Shown here in pieces: positions 18,912 through 27,343 of a stretch of DNA of 64,000 nucleotides. The DNA is taken from contig PLHJ01000005.1 in the NCBI GenBank assembly GCA_003138895.1, positions 113,086 to 177,085 of the forward strand, given 5' to 3'. A program made the translations under genes and the position numbers. Below the pieces are notes generated by a model. It searched no databases, was not told the origin of the DNA, and saw only the letters and a program-made list of their open reading frames with translations. The first letter of the stretch is position 1. Each line of letters starts with the position of its first letter. This DNA is from Acidimicrobiaceae bacterium (GTDB taxonomy: Bacteria; Actinomycetota; Acidimicrobiia; Acidimicrobiales; RAAP-2).

Positions 18912-19854
18912 CATCGTTGCGGCAATCGATTGTGGTTCCAATTCAACACGACTGCTCGTTGTTGATGAAACTGGCCGAACGATAGTTCGAGAGATGCATA
19001 TCACTCGACTGGGCGAGGGCGTGGACGCGTCGCGCCATTTGCAGGCGGGCGCAATGGAACGAACCTTTTCGAGGTTGCGTGATTACCGAGAGCTCATGAC
19101 GAAGGCGGGCGCGAAAAGCGCGAGAGTCGTCGCCACGTCGGCGGTACGAGATGCCTTGAACCGAGAGGAATTTCTCGAGGGAGCAACAAAAGCCACGGGC
19201 GTAGCGGCTGCAGTGTTGAGTGGAAGAGATGAAGCGTTCTATTCGTACACCGGAGCCACCGCGGGCCTCCAAGAAATACCGGGTCGTACGCCTCTGATAG
19301 TCGATATCGGTGGTGGCTCAACGGAACTCGCCACCATGATTGACGGCGAGATTGTCGGGGTGTCGATGCAACTTGGATGTGTACGTGTGACGGAGCGTGC
19401 GCTGGGAAAAGTAGCGCCTACGCCATCGCGGGAAAATGCCGCTCGAACAATGATTCACCATGAATTAAGCCGTGCTCTTACCTCGGAACCGCGTCTCGAT
19501 CAGATCGTTGGTTCGACCCAGTTACTGGGACTCGCGGGCACGGTGGCGACACTCGTTCAATTGACGCAGTCAGTCGCCCAGTACGACCGCGACCTGGTGC
19601 ACCACCAGATTGTTCAACGTGAGCAAGTCAACCAATGGCGTGCCACGCTTCAACGTGAATCGCCCGGGGAGCGACTGAAACACCCGGGCATGACACCTGG
19701 TCGAGAAGACGTCCTTGTCAGTGGTCTAATGATCCTCGAGGCGGTGATGGACCATTTTCGGGTTGATGAACTGCTGAGCTCGGAAAACGACATTCTGGAC
19801 GGCCTCGTTGCGTCGCTCCGTGCTGATTCGGCACCGGGTACTCAGAACCTGTAA
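18898..19854 (+). CDS. Ppx/GppA-family exopolyphosphatase or pppGpp phosphatase
   Basis: The 318-residue protein has the actin-like ATPase fold of Ppx/GppA: AAIDCGSNSTRLLVVDETG (phosphate 1), VVATSAVRDALNREEFLE, catalytic Glu region SGRDEAFYSYTG, and VDIGGGSTELA (phosphate 2), ending with LAGTVATLV. It lacks the C-terminal HD domain of long Ppx enzymes, like the shorter mycobacterial forms. It could remove phosphate from polyphosphate or pppGpp. The ATG at 18898 is used; a GTG at 18904 is an alternative. It overlaps DUF501 by 14 bases. Confidence 0.92.
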   Translation: MSVPDIVAAIDCGSNSTRLLVVDETGRTIVREMHITRLGEGVDASRHLQAGAMERTFSRLRDYRELMTKAGAKSARVVATSAVRDALNREEFLEGATKATGVAAAVLSGRDEAFYSYTGATAGLQEIPGRTPLIVDIGGGSTELATMIDGEIVGVSMQLGCVRVTERALGKVAPTPSRENAARTMIHHELSRALTSEPRLDQIVGSTQLLGLAGTVATLVQLTQSVAQYDRDLVHHQIVQREQVNQWRATLQRESPGERLKHPGMTPGREDVLVSGLMILEAVMDHFRVDELLSSENDILDGLVASLRADSAPGTQNL

Positions 19855-19881
19855 CGATAGAGCGATGGAGTTTCGACCTTC

Positions 19882-20508
19882 GTGAGCATGCGTACAGCGA
19901 ATTACGCCCCTTTGGTACTGCACGGGCAGCGCCTAGTACTTCGTACCTTGACGGACAACGATTACGAAAGTTGGCTTGAGGTTCGTACGCGTAACCACGA
20001 CTGGCTTCTCAAATGGGAACCGCGTGCGGCGAACTCTGGTCACCTACCAGAGGACCGGCGCAGTTTCGTTGGTCGTTGCGCCATGCGAGAGCGCGAACGC
20101 CAACTCGGCACGGCGTACGGTTTTGGAATATTTATCGGCGGACAATTTGCCGGTGAAATAACACTGTCGTCCATTTTTCGAGGTCCGCTGCAGTCAGCGT
20201 TCATTGGTTACTGGGTTGACGAGAGTCAAGCGGGTCACGGTTACGTTCCCGAAGCCGTCGTTACGTTGTTGCAGTATTCGTTCGAAACTTTGCACTTGCA
20301 CCGTATCGAGATAAATATCATCCCTCGTAATAACGCGTCACTGCGCGTGGTCGAAAAGTTAAACCTGCGCTACGAAGGGGTGGCGGAGCGCTACTTAGAA
20401 ATAGACGGCGCCTGGGAAGATCACGCGCACTTTGCGATCACGGCTGAGGAGTGGGCGGACCGTGCACCCGAGTTAGTCGCGAACTGGATACTGCCCAAGG
20501 TCGATTAA
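19882..20508 (+). CDS. RimJ/RimL-type GNAT acetyltransferase
   Basis: The 208-residue protein has the GNAT fold: RLVLRTLTDNDYESWLEVR at the N-terminus, IGGQFAGEITLSSI, the acetyl-CoA loop region YWVDESQAGHGYVPEAVVTLLQYSF, and LHRIEINIIPRNNASLRVVEKL. It resembles RimJ, which acetylates the N-terminus of ribosomal protein S5, but the target here is not known. The GTG at 19882 is kept; an ATG at 19888 is also possible. Confidence 0.9.
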   Translation: MSMRTANYAPLVLHGQRLVLRTLTDNDYESWLEVRTRNHDWLLKWEPRAANSGHLPEDRRSFVGRCAMRERERQLGTAYGFGIFIGGQFAGEITLSSIFRGPLQSAFIGYWVDESQAGHGYVPEAVVTLLQYSFETLHLHRIEINIIPRNNASLRVVEKLNLRYEGVAERYLEIDGAWEDHAHFAITAEEWADRAPELVANWILPKVD

Positions 20509-20563
20509 AGCCAATCACTCCGAGGCTCATCACTACTTCGGCAGATCGTTGATTGACGTGTTG

Positions 20564-21751
20564 TTAGGGTCGGGCCGCTCCGATTAATCCGTACGTGAAA
20601 ATTGGGGCCAACGACACGTCGGTGCCCGTGTGAGCAGCGGCAATGATCGTGTCGGTGCCCCAAGGTCCGGAACCCGCGTACATCACAACGTGGTCAACGC
20701 TGTTGTCGTCATCGAGGTTGTAATAGAACAACAGGTCGCCGGGTCGCAGTTCGCTAAGTGAAATGTGTTGCAGATCAGCCCACTGCGTTTCGGACGTTCG
20801 AGGAATACTGATGCCGGCCTTGGCCCACGCCCATTGCACCAGCCCTGAGCAGTCAAAGCCATGACCGGGTGTTTCGCCGCCCCATAAGTAGGGCACGCCA
20901 ATTTGTGATTTTGCTGCCGCTAGAGCCGCCAGGCCCTGGGCTGTTCCCGCCGTGGTACCCGCAATTGTTTTTGGCAAGTTGACGGCGTTGACGGCAGCGA
21001 GTACTTGATTGGCCGCAGTCTGTCCGCCCACGGCCGACGCCGCGGCAACGGCGTTGGAAATGATGGCTGTCTTATCGGATTTTTTTGATCTCGCCGCTGA
21101 GACGGCAACGGCAACTTCGTATTCGATGATTTGGGTGCGATATGCCGCGGTGACGGTGGCGAGTGCGGCGCGCGTGGAACTTTCGTTGCGAGCGTTTTCG
21201 GCGAGTGTTGCTTGGATGCTCGCTGTTTGTTGGGCCGCCTCTGAACGTTTGAGCGCAACTTGGGCCAACGTGGCGTCGAGGGAGGTCTTTTGCGAAGACA
21301 ATTTTGTATCGAGGGATTTCAGGTTCCCGAGGACCTCATCCTGGTACAGCGTACGAGCATCACTCTTCGTGACGTCTTGATCGAACAGCGAAAGTATCTG
21401 AGCTTCCGCAGCTCCGTCGACGTAGGTTCGAACGAGCGTGTTGACTAAGGCACTCGACGTGGTGGCAATCTCACCCTTCTTGGTGGTCTCTTGTGCTTCG
21501 AGACGGTAAATGGCGTTGTCGAGGGAGACGAGGTTCGCGCGGTCGGCGTCGTATTTGTTTGCCAGCACTTCACTTTGGCGTTCGAGTTGAGCGAGTGTCG
21601 CTGAGAGAGCAGCAATCTCGGCCTTCGCACTCGCAATCGATGCTTCCGCTTTTGTCAAGGGAACCACCAACGTCAAGAGAAGGCCGACGACGGCTGGAAG
21701 AAGAAACGTCCAACGGAGCGTTGTCGTACGCCGAAAGCGAACGGCATCCAT
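20564..21751 (-). CDS. Secreted NlpC/P60 peptidoglycan endopeptidase with N-terminal coiled coil
   Basis: The 395-residue protein has an N-terminal signal or anchor (TFLLPAVVGLLLTLVVPLTKAEA), a long coiled coil (about 35-215, PcsB/RipA-like) and a C-terminal NlpC/P60 domain (about 270-395). The catalytic Cys is in GHGFDCSGLVQWAW and His residues are in VDHVVMY and AAHTGTD. Such enzymes cut peptidoglycan stem peptides during growth and division; the coiled coil usually keeps the peptidase off or recruits it to the septum. It is transcribed alone, convergent with the GNAT gene and divergent from the tRNA. Confidence 0.92.
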   Translation of the reverse strand: MDAVRFRRTTTLRWTFLLPAVVGLLLTLVVPLTKAEASIASAKAEIAALSATLAQLERQSEVLANKYDADRANLVSLDNAIYRLEAQETTKKGEIATTSSALVNTLVRTYVDGAAEAQILSLFDQDVTKSDARTLYQDEVLGNLKSLDTKLSSQKTSLDATLAQVALKRSEAAQQTASIQATLAENARNESSTRAALATVTAAYRTQIIEYEVAVAVSAARSKKSDKTAIISNAVAAASAVGGQTAANQVLAAVNAVNLPKTIAGTTAGTAQGLAALAAAKSQIGVPYLWGGETPGHGFDCSGLVQWAWAKAGISIPRTSETQWADLQHISLSELRPGDLLFYYNLDDDNSVDHVVMYAGSGPWGTDTIIAAAHTGTDVSLAPIFTYGLIGAARP

Positions 21752-21837
21752 CAGTAAAGCCTACTTAGGAACAACTAAATATTTGTGTCGAGAGTCACGT
21801 TGCGAAGTCCGAGTACCGTTACATTGCTGATCCGCGT

Positions 21838-21911
21838 GGGGGCGTAGCCCAATTGGCAGAGGCAAGGCGCTTAAACCGCCTCCAGTGAGGGTTCGAGTCC
21901 CTCCGCCCCTA
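21838..21911 (+). tRNA. tRNA with anticodon UAA (Leu codon UUA) but class I structure
   Basis: A 74-base cloverleaf folds cleanly: acceptor GGGGGCG/CGCCCCT with a G-U first pair, a 3-bp D stem, anticodon stem AGGCG/CGCCT around loop CTTAAAC (anticodon TAA), a 5-base variable loop CCAGT, T arm GAGGG-TTCGAGT-CCCTC and discriminator A. No CCA is encoded. By anticodon it is tRNA-Leu, but bacterial tRNA-Leu normally has a long variable arm of ten or more bases. It may be a specialised or non-standard tRNA; the canonical UUA tRNA may be elsewhere. The tRNA call is firm, the amino acid is not. Confidence 0.85.
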
Positions 21912-21961
21912 CGTGGCAGTGTTTGCCAGAGGAACGTCCATTCTTTAGTAGCGTGGTTCGC

Positions 21962-22804
21962 GTGGCAAATAGCAATACGGGAAAATGGGTAAGTCGAGTC
22001 GGTTCGTCAGGCGGTGGCAAGGCGTACCGTCGCTCGCGACCGGTTAATTACTACGGAATTGTTGCCGTGATCGTCATCTTGGGCCTCTCGTCAGTGGTGT
22101 ACGCCCGCTACGCCTACCAGCACCCCCACAAGGCCGTCGTCGTTCAGCCCGCCATTGGCACGAAATGGTTTGTGAGCTTGGCGACCGAAGTGTGTGGCGA
22201 AGCCCAACCCTTCTTCACCAGTGATCCGACGTACGTCGGCGGCAACATTGTTGAAGCCAACAACGTTTTGCAGGTTGATCCCACCGTAAAGAGCGAAGCC
22301 GGAAAGAACGCCACGCTCGCCAAGTTCGCCTCAGAATTCGCGGGCCTGAGTATTAGCCCGACGAAGTTGGCTCTACCTAATTCTGTTGGTGTCGCGACGA
22401 AGGCCACGACCTATACGAATGGCGAAACGTGTCCTTCGACGTCGAAGTACAAGGGCGAAAAGGGTGTCGTCAAAATTGCGTACTGGAAGAACCTGGCCCA
22501 AAATACGCCGACGATAACCACGAATGCCGCGTCGGTTCATTTCAATCAAGCCATGCGTGTGACGTTGGCGTTTGACCCTGTTGGTGTTACGCCCGTGGCG
22601 CCCACTTCGTCAACCGTGGCGACCATGGTGGGTTACGAGACTAATCCGCCCTCGTCCACGACAACAACGACGGCCGTGACGACAACCTCAATCGTGAAGA
22701 AGGTCACCATCACGACTAGCACGACGCCGGCTACGAGTACGACAACAACGAAGCCAAAAACCACAACTACAACGAGCGCCACCACGACGACCACGGGCGG
22801 CTAA
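21962..22804 (+). CDS. Membrane-anchored extracytoplasmic protein of unknown function with Thr-rich tail
   Basis: The 280-residue protein has a basic cytoplasmic start (KAYRRSRPVNYY), one TM segment (GIVAVIVILGLSSVVYARY), an extracytoplasmic domain (about 60-220) with Cys in TEVCGEAQ and GETCPSTSK that could pair, and a C-terminal Thr/Ser-rich tail. I do not recognise the domain. The GTG at 21962 is chosen because a TAGCGT -10-like hexamer lies 7 bases upstream; the ORF track starts at 21923, close to the tRNA. It ends 2 bases before the sugar-nucleotide pyrophosphorylase gene and probably shares its transcript, so a cell-envelope role is possible. Confidence 0.7.
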   Translation: MANSNTGKWVSRVGSSGGGKAYRRSRPVNYYGIVAVIVILGLSSVVYARYAYQHPHKAVVVQPAIGTKWFVSLATEVCGEAQPFFTSDPTYVGGNIVEANNVLQVDPTVKSEAGKNATLAKFASEFAGLSISPTKLALPNSVGVATKATTYTNGETCPSTSKYKGEKGVVKIAYWKNLAQNTPTITTNAASVHFNQAMRVTLAFDPVGVTPVAPTSSTVATMVGYETNPPSSTTTTTAVTTTSIVKKVTITTSTTPATSTTTTKPKTTTTTSATTTTTGG

Positions 22805-22806
22805 GA

Positions 22807-23832
22807 GTGAAGGCCGTCATTTTGGTTGGCGGCGAGGGCACTCGCCTTCGACCCCTGACATATCACACGCCCAAGCAGATGCTGCCGATTGTTGGCACGC
22901 CGATGCTTGAGCGCGTGCTCGAAAATCTTGTGCAACACGGTGTCACTGACGCAGTGTTATCCATGGGTTACTTGCCCGACCACTTCAAGGCGGCGTATCC
23001 ATCAAATGTGATTGCCGGCGTGCGCGTCACCTACGCGGTAGAACCCCAACCCCTCGACACCGGAGGCGCGATTCGTTTTGCCGCTCAGCACGCGGGCGTT
23101 GATGACACGTTCCTCGTCGTTAACGGTGACGTCATCACTGACCTCGACGTGAGTTCGCTGGTGGCCTTTCATCGCAAGAAGAAAGCACACGCCACGCTGG
23201 CGCTTCATCCCGTGGATGATCCATCACGCTTTGGTGTTGTTGCGACCGATGACGAAGGGCGCGTCACGGCGTTCGTCGAAAAGCCGAAGCGTGAAGATGC
23301 GCCTTCGAACGAAATAAGCGCGGGCACGTACGTCTTTGAACCCTCGGTACTTGACTACATTGAAGCCGACCGTCGCGTGAGTGTAGAACGAGTGACGTTT
23401 CCGGCGCTCGTGAGTGAAGGACTTCTGTTCGCACTCGCCGACACGTCGTATTGGTTAGATACGGGTACGCCGGAAGCCTTTCTTCGAGCAAATCTTGACG
23501 TTTTGACGGGCGTGCGATCGGTTCCATTACGGCCGCCACTTCACGAAGGTTCGTGGATTCATGACGAATCCCAGATTCATCCATCCAGCGTTGTCGTCCA
23601 GTCCGTGATTGATAAGCGCTGCGTTGTTGGTCCTGGTGCCCGCGTGGAAAACGCTGTCTTGCTCCCGGGTGCGGTTGTCGGAGATAACGCCGTCGTCGAG
23701 TCGTCAATTTTGGGACCAGACGCCGTGGTGGAAGCAGACGCCCGCCTCGGCCCAACGTGCGTGGTTGCTGGCGGCGAACGGGTGTTGCAAGGAGCCGTTC
23801 ACTCCGGCGACGTTCGAATTGGTCGCGAGTAG
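22807..23832 (+). CDS. NDP-sugar pyrophosphorylase, probably mannose-1-phosphate guanylyltransferase
   Basis: The 341-residue protein has a nucleotidyltransferase domain (about 1-230) with VGGEGTRLRPLTYHTPKQMLPI, EPQPLDTGGAI, VVNGDVITDLD (metal Asp) and FVEKPKR, followed by a short left-handed beta-helix (about 245-341). It makes an activated sugar, most likely GDP-mannose, from NTP and the sugar-1-phosphate. In Mycobacterium the equivalent gene lies beside the F420 genes fbiA and fbiB, as here, which favours the mannose assignment. Glucose-1-phosphate as substrate cannot be ruled out. It is convergent with cofE, 15 bases away. Confidence 0.85.
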   Translation: MKAVILVGGEGTRLRPLTYHTPKQMLPIVGTPMLERVLENLVQHGVTDAVLSMGYLPDHFKAAYPSNVIAGVRVTYAVEPQPLDTGGAIRFAAQHAGVDDTFLVVNGDVITDLDVSSLVAFHRKKKAHATLALHPVDDPSRFGVVATDDEGRVTAFVEKPKREDAPSNEISAGTYVFEPSVLDYIEADRRVSVERVTFPALVSEGLLFALADTSYWLDTGTPEAFLRANLDVLTGVRSVPLRPPLHEGSWIHDESQIHPSSVVVQSVIDKRCVVGPGARVENAVLLPGAVVGDNAVVESSILGPDAVVEADARLGPTCVVAGGERVLQGAVHSGDVRIGRE

Positions 23833-23847
23833 TTTCGCGTCAAATAG

Positions 23848-24558
23848 TTAGCGGAAAAGATCGTCGTTCGGGCCACGGACAATTTGTTCGCGTATGGATC
23901 CTTCGCCGAAATAATCAGCGCTAAGACCGCGAACGACCGCGAACGGCGTACCCATTGACTTTTGCAGGACAAGATTGGCGGCGCCGGCAATCTCATCGAT
24001 AATGGCCACTTCGGTTGCCTCGAGAACTCTTCCGTTGGCATCAGTCGTACCACGAAGATCGAGAATGGGCAACAGTCCAGCGCAACCCAAGGCCACGTCG
24101 GTCACCCCTTGTCGCCATACCCTTCCAAACGTGTCCGTGATGACGACACCAATATCGAGATTCAGTTTCCGCTTCAGATCCGCTCGTATGCGTCGTGCGG
24201 TTCGGTCGGCGTCGACGGGAAGAAGCACCGCCGTACCGTCATCAGTGTTGGAAAGGTCGATACCGGCATTGGCGTTAATAAAGCCGTGATGGGTTTCGGT
24301 GATTCGTAGCGTGCCACGTTGTCGCAGAATGCGGCGAGACTCGGACCCAATGAGTGCAAGCTTATGATCGTCGGTCCCGTCAAAGGGAACGACTCGACCT
24401 TCGGCTTTAGAAACAACTTTGCTCGTCACGATGACGACGTCGTGATCAATAAGCGTTTCACCTTGTTTTTCGAGCGCTTCGAGAAAAATGGTGTGGAGAC
24501 TATCGCCTTCACGGATTTCGCCTACGCCCCGTATGGCAAAGACGCGCAGATCACTCAC
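23848..24558 (-). CDS. cofE: Coenzyme F420-0:L-glutamate ligase
   Basis: CofE adds glutamate residues to F420-0 using GTP. The 236-residue protein has VFAIRGVGEIREGDSL, HDVVIVTSKVVSKAEGRVVP, ETHHGFINANAGIDLSN, VLLPVDADRTARRIR, GVVITDTFGRVWRQGVTDVALG and IDEIAGAANLV, all typical. It is a single-domain enzyme; mycobacterial FbiB (about 450 residues) carries an extra flavin reductase domain that is absent here. A GTG start overlaps the cofD stop by 4 bases. Confidence 0.95.
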   Translation of the reverse strand: MSDLRVFAIRGVGEIREGDSLHTIFLEALEKQGETLIDHDVVIVTSKVVSKAEGRVVPFDGTDDHKLALIGSESRRILRQRGTLRITETHHGFINANAGIDLSNTDDGTAVLLPVDADRTARRIRADLKRKLNLDIGVVITDTFGRVWRQGVTDVALGCAGLLPILDLRGTTDANGRVLEATEVAIIDEIAGAANLVLQKSMGTPFAVVRGLSADYFGEGSIREQIVRGPNDDLFR

Positions 24559-25475
24559 GCGAGCACCGTCTTGGCGAGCATGGACGAGTTCTGTTCATTG
24601 TGCATGATGGTGGTCGTCACGCGAACATCGATACCGAGCGCTTCAATCTCGGCGCGTCGATCTTCATCTGCTTCGTCAATAACAATGGTGGCCACAATGT
24701 CGCGGTAATAGTTAGCGACTCCCACGCACGAAGCGTCAAATCCCATTTCTCGAAGCAAACGGTCCGCTGGTCCTTTAAGCGCGGCACCCTGAATAATTGG
24801 TGAGACAGCAATGACGCTGCTTCGACGACCCTGCAAGATGTCCCGAACACCAGGAATTTGCAGTATTGGTTCAATCGATATCAAAGGATTGGAAGGAGCA
24901 ATCACGATGAGCGAAGCGTCGCGCAGCGTTTCGAGAACGCCAGGAGCGGGCGTAGAGTCCGATGCTCCTTCATAGCGAATGGAAGTGACGACGACGTCGT
25001 GGTGACGTTGCACGAAATATTCCTGAAAAGTCAGATGACCGATGGCGGTCTCGAAGGTGGTGGCGACTACATCGTCCGTCACGGGAAAAAGGTGCACGCT
25101 CAGACCATGGTGTTTAGCGAGTTCGCTCGTCACGACTGATTTCGTAGCTCCACGTCGCAGGCGCTGAGTGCGATAGAGATGCGTTGCCAAATCGCGATCA
25201 CCGAGGGCGAACCATGACTCGCCACCCAGTGCGGCGAGTTCATCCATGACACGCCAACTCTCACCTCGAAGTCCCCAACCGAGTTCGTCGTTGTTAAGGC
25301 CTGCCAACGTATAGGTAATGGTGTCGAGGTCTGGACAAATACAGAGACCGTGCATTTCCAAATCGTCGCCAACGTTCACAATGGCGTGCAGCGATGTCGG
25401 ATCGACAACGCCACTTAGGGCACGCAGAAGCCGGGCCGCACCCACACCACCGCTCAGGACCGCAATCACGCACAC
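24555..25475 (-). CDS. cofD: 2-phospho-L-lactate (or phosphoenolpyruvate) transferase for F420 synthesis
   Basis: CofD/FbiA joins the lactyl- or enolpyruvyl-diphosphoguanosine unit to the deazaflavin Fo. The 306-residue protein begins [18 protein letters not shown] and has [47 protein letters not shown] and [14 protein letters not shown], all CofD motifs. It begins with GTG and is divergent from the beta-lactamase-like gene with 33 bases between starts. Whether PEP or phospholactate is the substrate cannot be read from sequence. Confidence 0.95.
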   Translation of the reverse strand: MCVIAVLSGGVGAARLLRALSGVVDPTSLHAIVNVGDDLEMHGLCICPDLDTITYTLAGLNNDELGWGLRGESWRVMDELAALGGESWFALGDRDLATHLYRTQRLRRGATKSVVTSELAKHHGLSVHLFPVTDDVVATTFETAIGHLTFQEYFVQRHHDVVVTSIRYEGASDSTPAPGVLETLRDASLIVIAPSNPLISIEPILQIPGVRDILQGRRSSVIAVSPIIQGAALKGPADRLLREMGFDASCVGVANYYRDIVATIVIDEADEDRRAEIEALGIDVRVTTTIMHNEQNSSMLAKTVLA

Positions 25476-25508
25476 GACCTTAGGTGGCTCTTCGGTAACA
25501 TCTCCAAC

Positions 25509-26324
25509 GTGGAGGACAACGCAGTCTTGGAAGGTTGGCCTGGTGCGGCCTCGGTGTCACTCTTTCGCCTCAACGGAGGACTCGTAGTCCCAATAGCGCA
25601 CGCCGGTGATCGAAGCGCCGTACGAGCGTGGGCTTCGGTCTCCAAGATGGCCGTTTCACTCAGTTTTGGTATTGAAGTCGACTGGGGCATGCATGCCTTA
25701 AACGAACCCATGGGCCCACCCGGCGCCACGCTGGCGAATCTCTTGTCGCATTCCAGCGGTTTGGGATTAGAAGAGTCCGATCCCGTGGTTGGCGTCGGCA
25801 TTAAGCGCATCTATTCAAATATTGGTATCGACCTCGCCGTTACATCAATCGTCGAAGACAATCCTCCGGCCTTGTGGCTGGAAGATCGTCTTTTTTCTCC
25901 CATGGGCATGTCATCGACGCGATTAGTTGGTCGTCCATGCTCGGGGCTTCAAGGCTCGCTCAACGATCTCGAGCGACTTGCTCTCGCGTGGCTTCGACCC
26001 GACATCGTGAGCCTCGAAACACAAAAGCGATTTATTACTCCCTACCTCGCTGAGCTTGACGGCATTGTTCCTGGTTTTGGAAAGTTCAGTCCGTGTCCGT
26101 GGGGACTGGGTCCCGAGATCCACGGAACGAAGCAACATTGGATGGGTAGCGAGTGGCCCGCCCAAAGTTTCGGGCACTTTGGTCAAAGTGGCGCCATGAT
26201 GTTGCTCGATCCGGTGAACCGCATTGGTCTGGTGGCTCTGAGTGACGTGGCGTTTGGTCCGTGGGCCGTTTCACTCTGGCCTCAGTGGACCAACGATATG
26301 CATCGCCGGGCACTTGCTTCGTGA
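25509..26324 (+). CDS. Serine beta-lactamase-like hydrolase
   Basis: The 271-residue protein has a class C beta-lactamase/esterase fold: SVSK near residue 43 (SxxK, catalytic Ser and Lys), SHSSGLG, YSNIG (YxN motif) and a C-terminal HFGQSG (in place of KTG). Such proteins can be DD-peptidases, esterases or amidases, so an antibiotic-resistance role should not be assumed. It is shorter than typical 350-400-residue members and has no signal peptide, suggesting a cytoplasmic esterase-like enzyme. A TAACAT hexamer lies 7 bases before the GTG. The glycosyltransferase gene downstream overlaps its stop. Confidence 0.85.
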   Translation: MEDNAVLEGWPGAASVSLFRLNGGLVVPIAHAGDRSAVRAWASVSKMAVSLSFGIEVDWGMHALNEPMGPPGATLANLLSHSSGLGLEESDPVVGVGIKRIYSNIGIDLAVTSIVEDNPPALWLEDRLFSPMGMSSTRLVGRPCSGLQGSLNDLERLALAWLRPDIVSLETQKRFITPYLAELDGIVPGFGKFSPCPWGLGPEIHGTKQHWMGSEWPAQSFGHFGQSGAMMLLDPVNRIGLVALSDVAFGPWAVSLWPQWTNDMHRRALAS

Positions 26325-27343
26325 GTGTTGAACGGCCGCTTCGTGTGGGCCTTGACCTCAGTGGTTCCCTTGAAGCGTTAGGCAATACGACCGACGACCT
26401 CGCGCGCGCGTTGTCCGCGAGCGGTGAATGCTCGTTGGTACGTTTTCGAACCGGAAAGGGGTCGAAGGAACCAGTCGACGCCAAACTTCGTGGCAGGTGG
26501 TGGTGGCCAGCATTTTGGAAACGTGGGCGAGGACGCGCAATTGATTCCATGCTTCCGCCCGTCGACATAATTCACGTGACGGGGGTTGCCACCCCGCCCA
26601 CGAAGCACACACCGCTCGTCGTCACCGTAGATGACCTTCGACCGCTTCGAGGCGACCGCTACAACCGGCAACGAGTCAAACAGTTACGACGACTTATTCA
26701 ACGTGGCGCACATATTGTCGCTTCATCGAACGCCGCGAGTGCGGAAGTGCAAGAAAGCCTCGGGATGCGACGAGACCAAATTGCTGTCGTAGCTCCGGCG
26801 GTACCACCGGCAAGCGAAACAATTCACGGTGCTGATCTCGTCGTCAACTTGACGGGAGCCACCAGTGAATTCCTGAGAGCCGCTACCGGTCTCGTAGAGT
26901 TTGCCGAGTTAGAAAGCGCGCGCATCGTGGTTCTCGCGAGTCGAGAAGCCGCATCGAGAATCAGGTCCGCCGGCGTACGAGTCGACATGGCAACGCGCAG
27001 TGCGGCGCCAACGGTGTTGGCGAACGCCCGCGTCGTGGTGCATCTTTCCGACGGCGCACGTTTTCCTCTCTTCGCCATTGCGGCGTTGGCTGCGGGAGTA
27101 CCAACTTGCGCCACCGCAACGGCAGTTAATCGTGAACTCTTAGAAGGCGCAGCGCTCCTTGTACCGGCGCAAGATCCGTCGAGAATTTTGTCGGCGGTTC
27201 GTGAACTCTGGAGCAACGATCAACAGCGAGCAATTTTGTTCGCGGCTGGTGTCGCGCGGGCGTCAGACTTCGCACCCGAGGTTGCTGCCAACGAGCATCT
27301 CTCTCTGTATCGAGAAATCATTCATCGGGGACGTCGAGAATGA
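26321..27343 (+). CDS. Glycosyltransferase, family 4 (GT-B) type, divergent
   Basis: The 340-residue protein has a GT-B layout: an N-terminal half with LRVGLDLSGSLEALGNTTDDLARAL and VDIIHVTG...TPLVVTVDDLRPL, and a C-terminal half with VVVHLSDGARFPLFAIAALAAGVPTCATAT, which corresponds to the E-x7-E donor region of GT4 enzymes but with the first Glu apparently missing (ARFPLF). Activity may therefore be altered. It is the first of three consecutive glycosyltransferases; the GTG at 26321 overlaps the upstream stop by 4 bases and its own stop overlaps the next ATG. Confidence 0.8.
   Translation: MSVERPLRVGLDLSGSLEALGNTTDDLARALSASGECSLVRFRTGKGSKEPVDAKLRGRWWWPAFWKRGRGRAIDSMLPPVDIIHVTGVATPPTKHTPLVVTVDDLRPLRGDRYNRQRVKQLRRLIQRGAHIVASSNAASAEVQESLGMRRDQIAVVAPAVPPASETIHGADLVVNLTGATSEFLRAATGLVEFAELESARIVVLASREAASRIRSAGVRVDMATRSAAPTVLANARVVVHLSDGARFPLFAIAALAAGVPTCATATAVNRELLEGAALLVPAQDPSRILSAVRELWSNDQQRAILFAAGVARASDFAPEVAANEHLSLYREIIHRGRRE

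Noticed and set aside
22640-22800. Short tandem repeats (ACGACN-type) resembling a repeat array
   Set aside because: They are Thr codons in the tail of the membrane protein, with no regular repeat-spacer structure.
25509-26324. Calling the serine hydrolase an antibiotic-resistance beta-lactamase
   Set aside because: It has no signal peptide, is short, and lacks the KTG motif (HFGQSG instead); esterase or peptidase activity is as likely.
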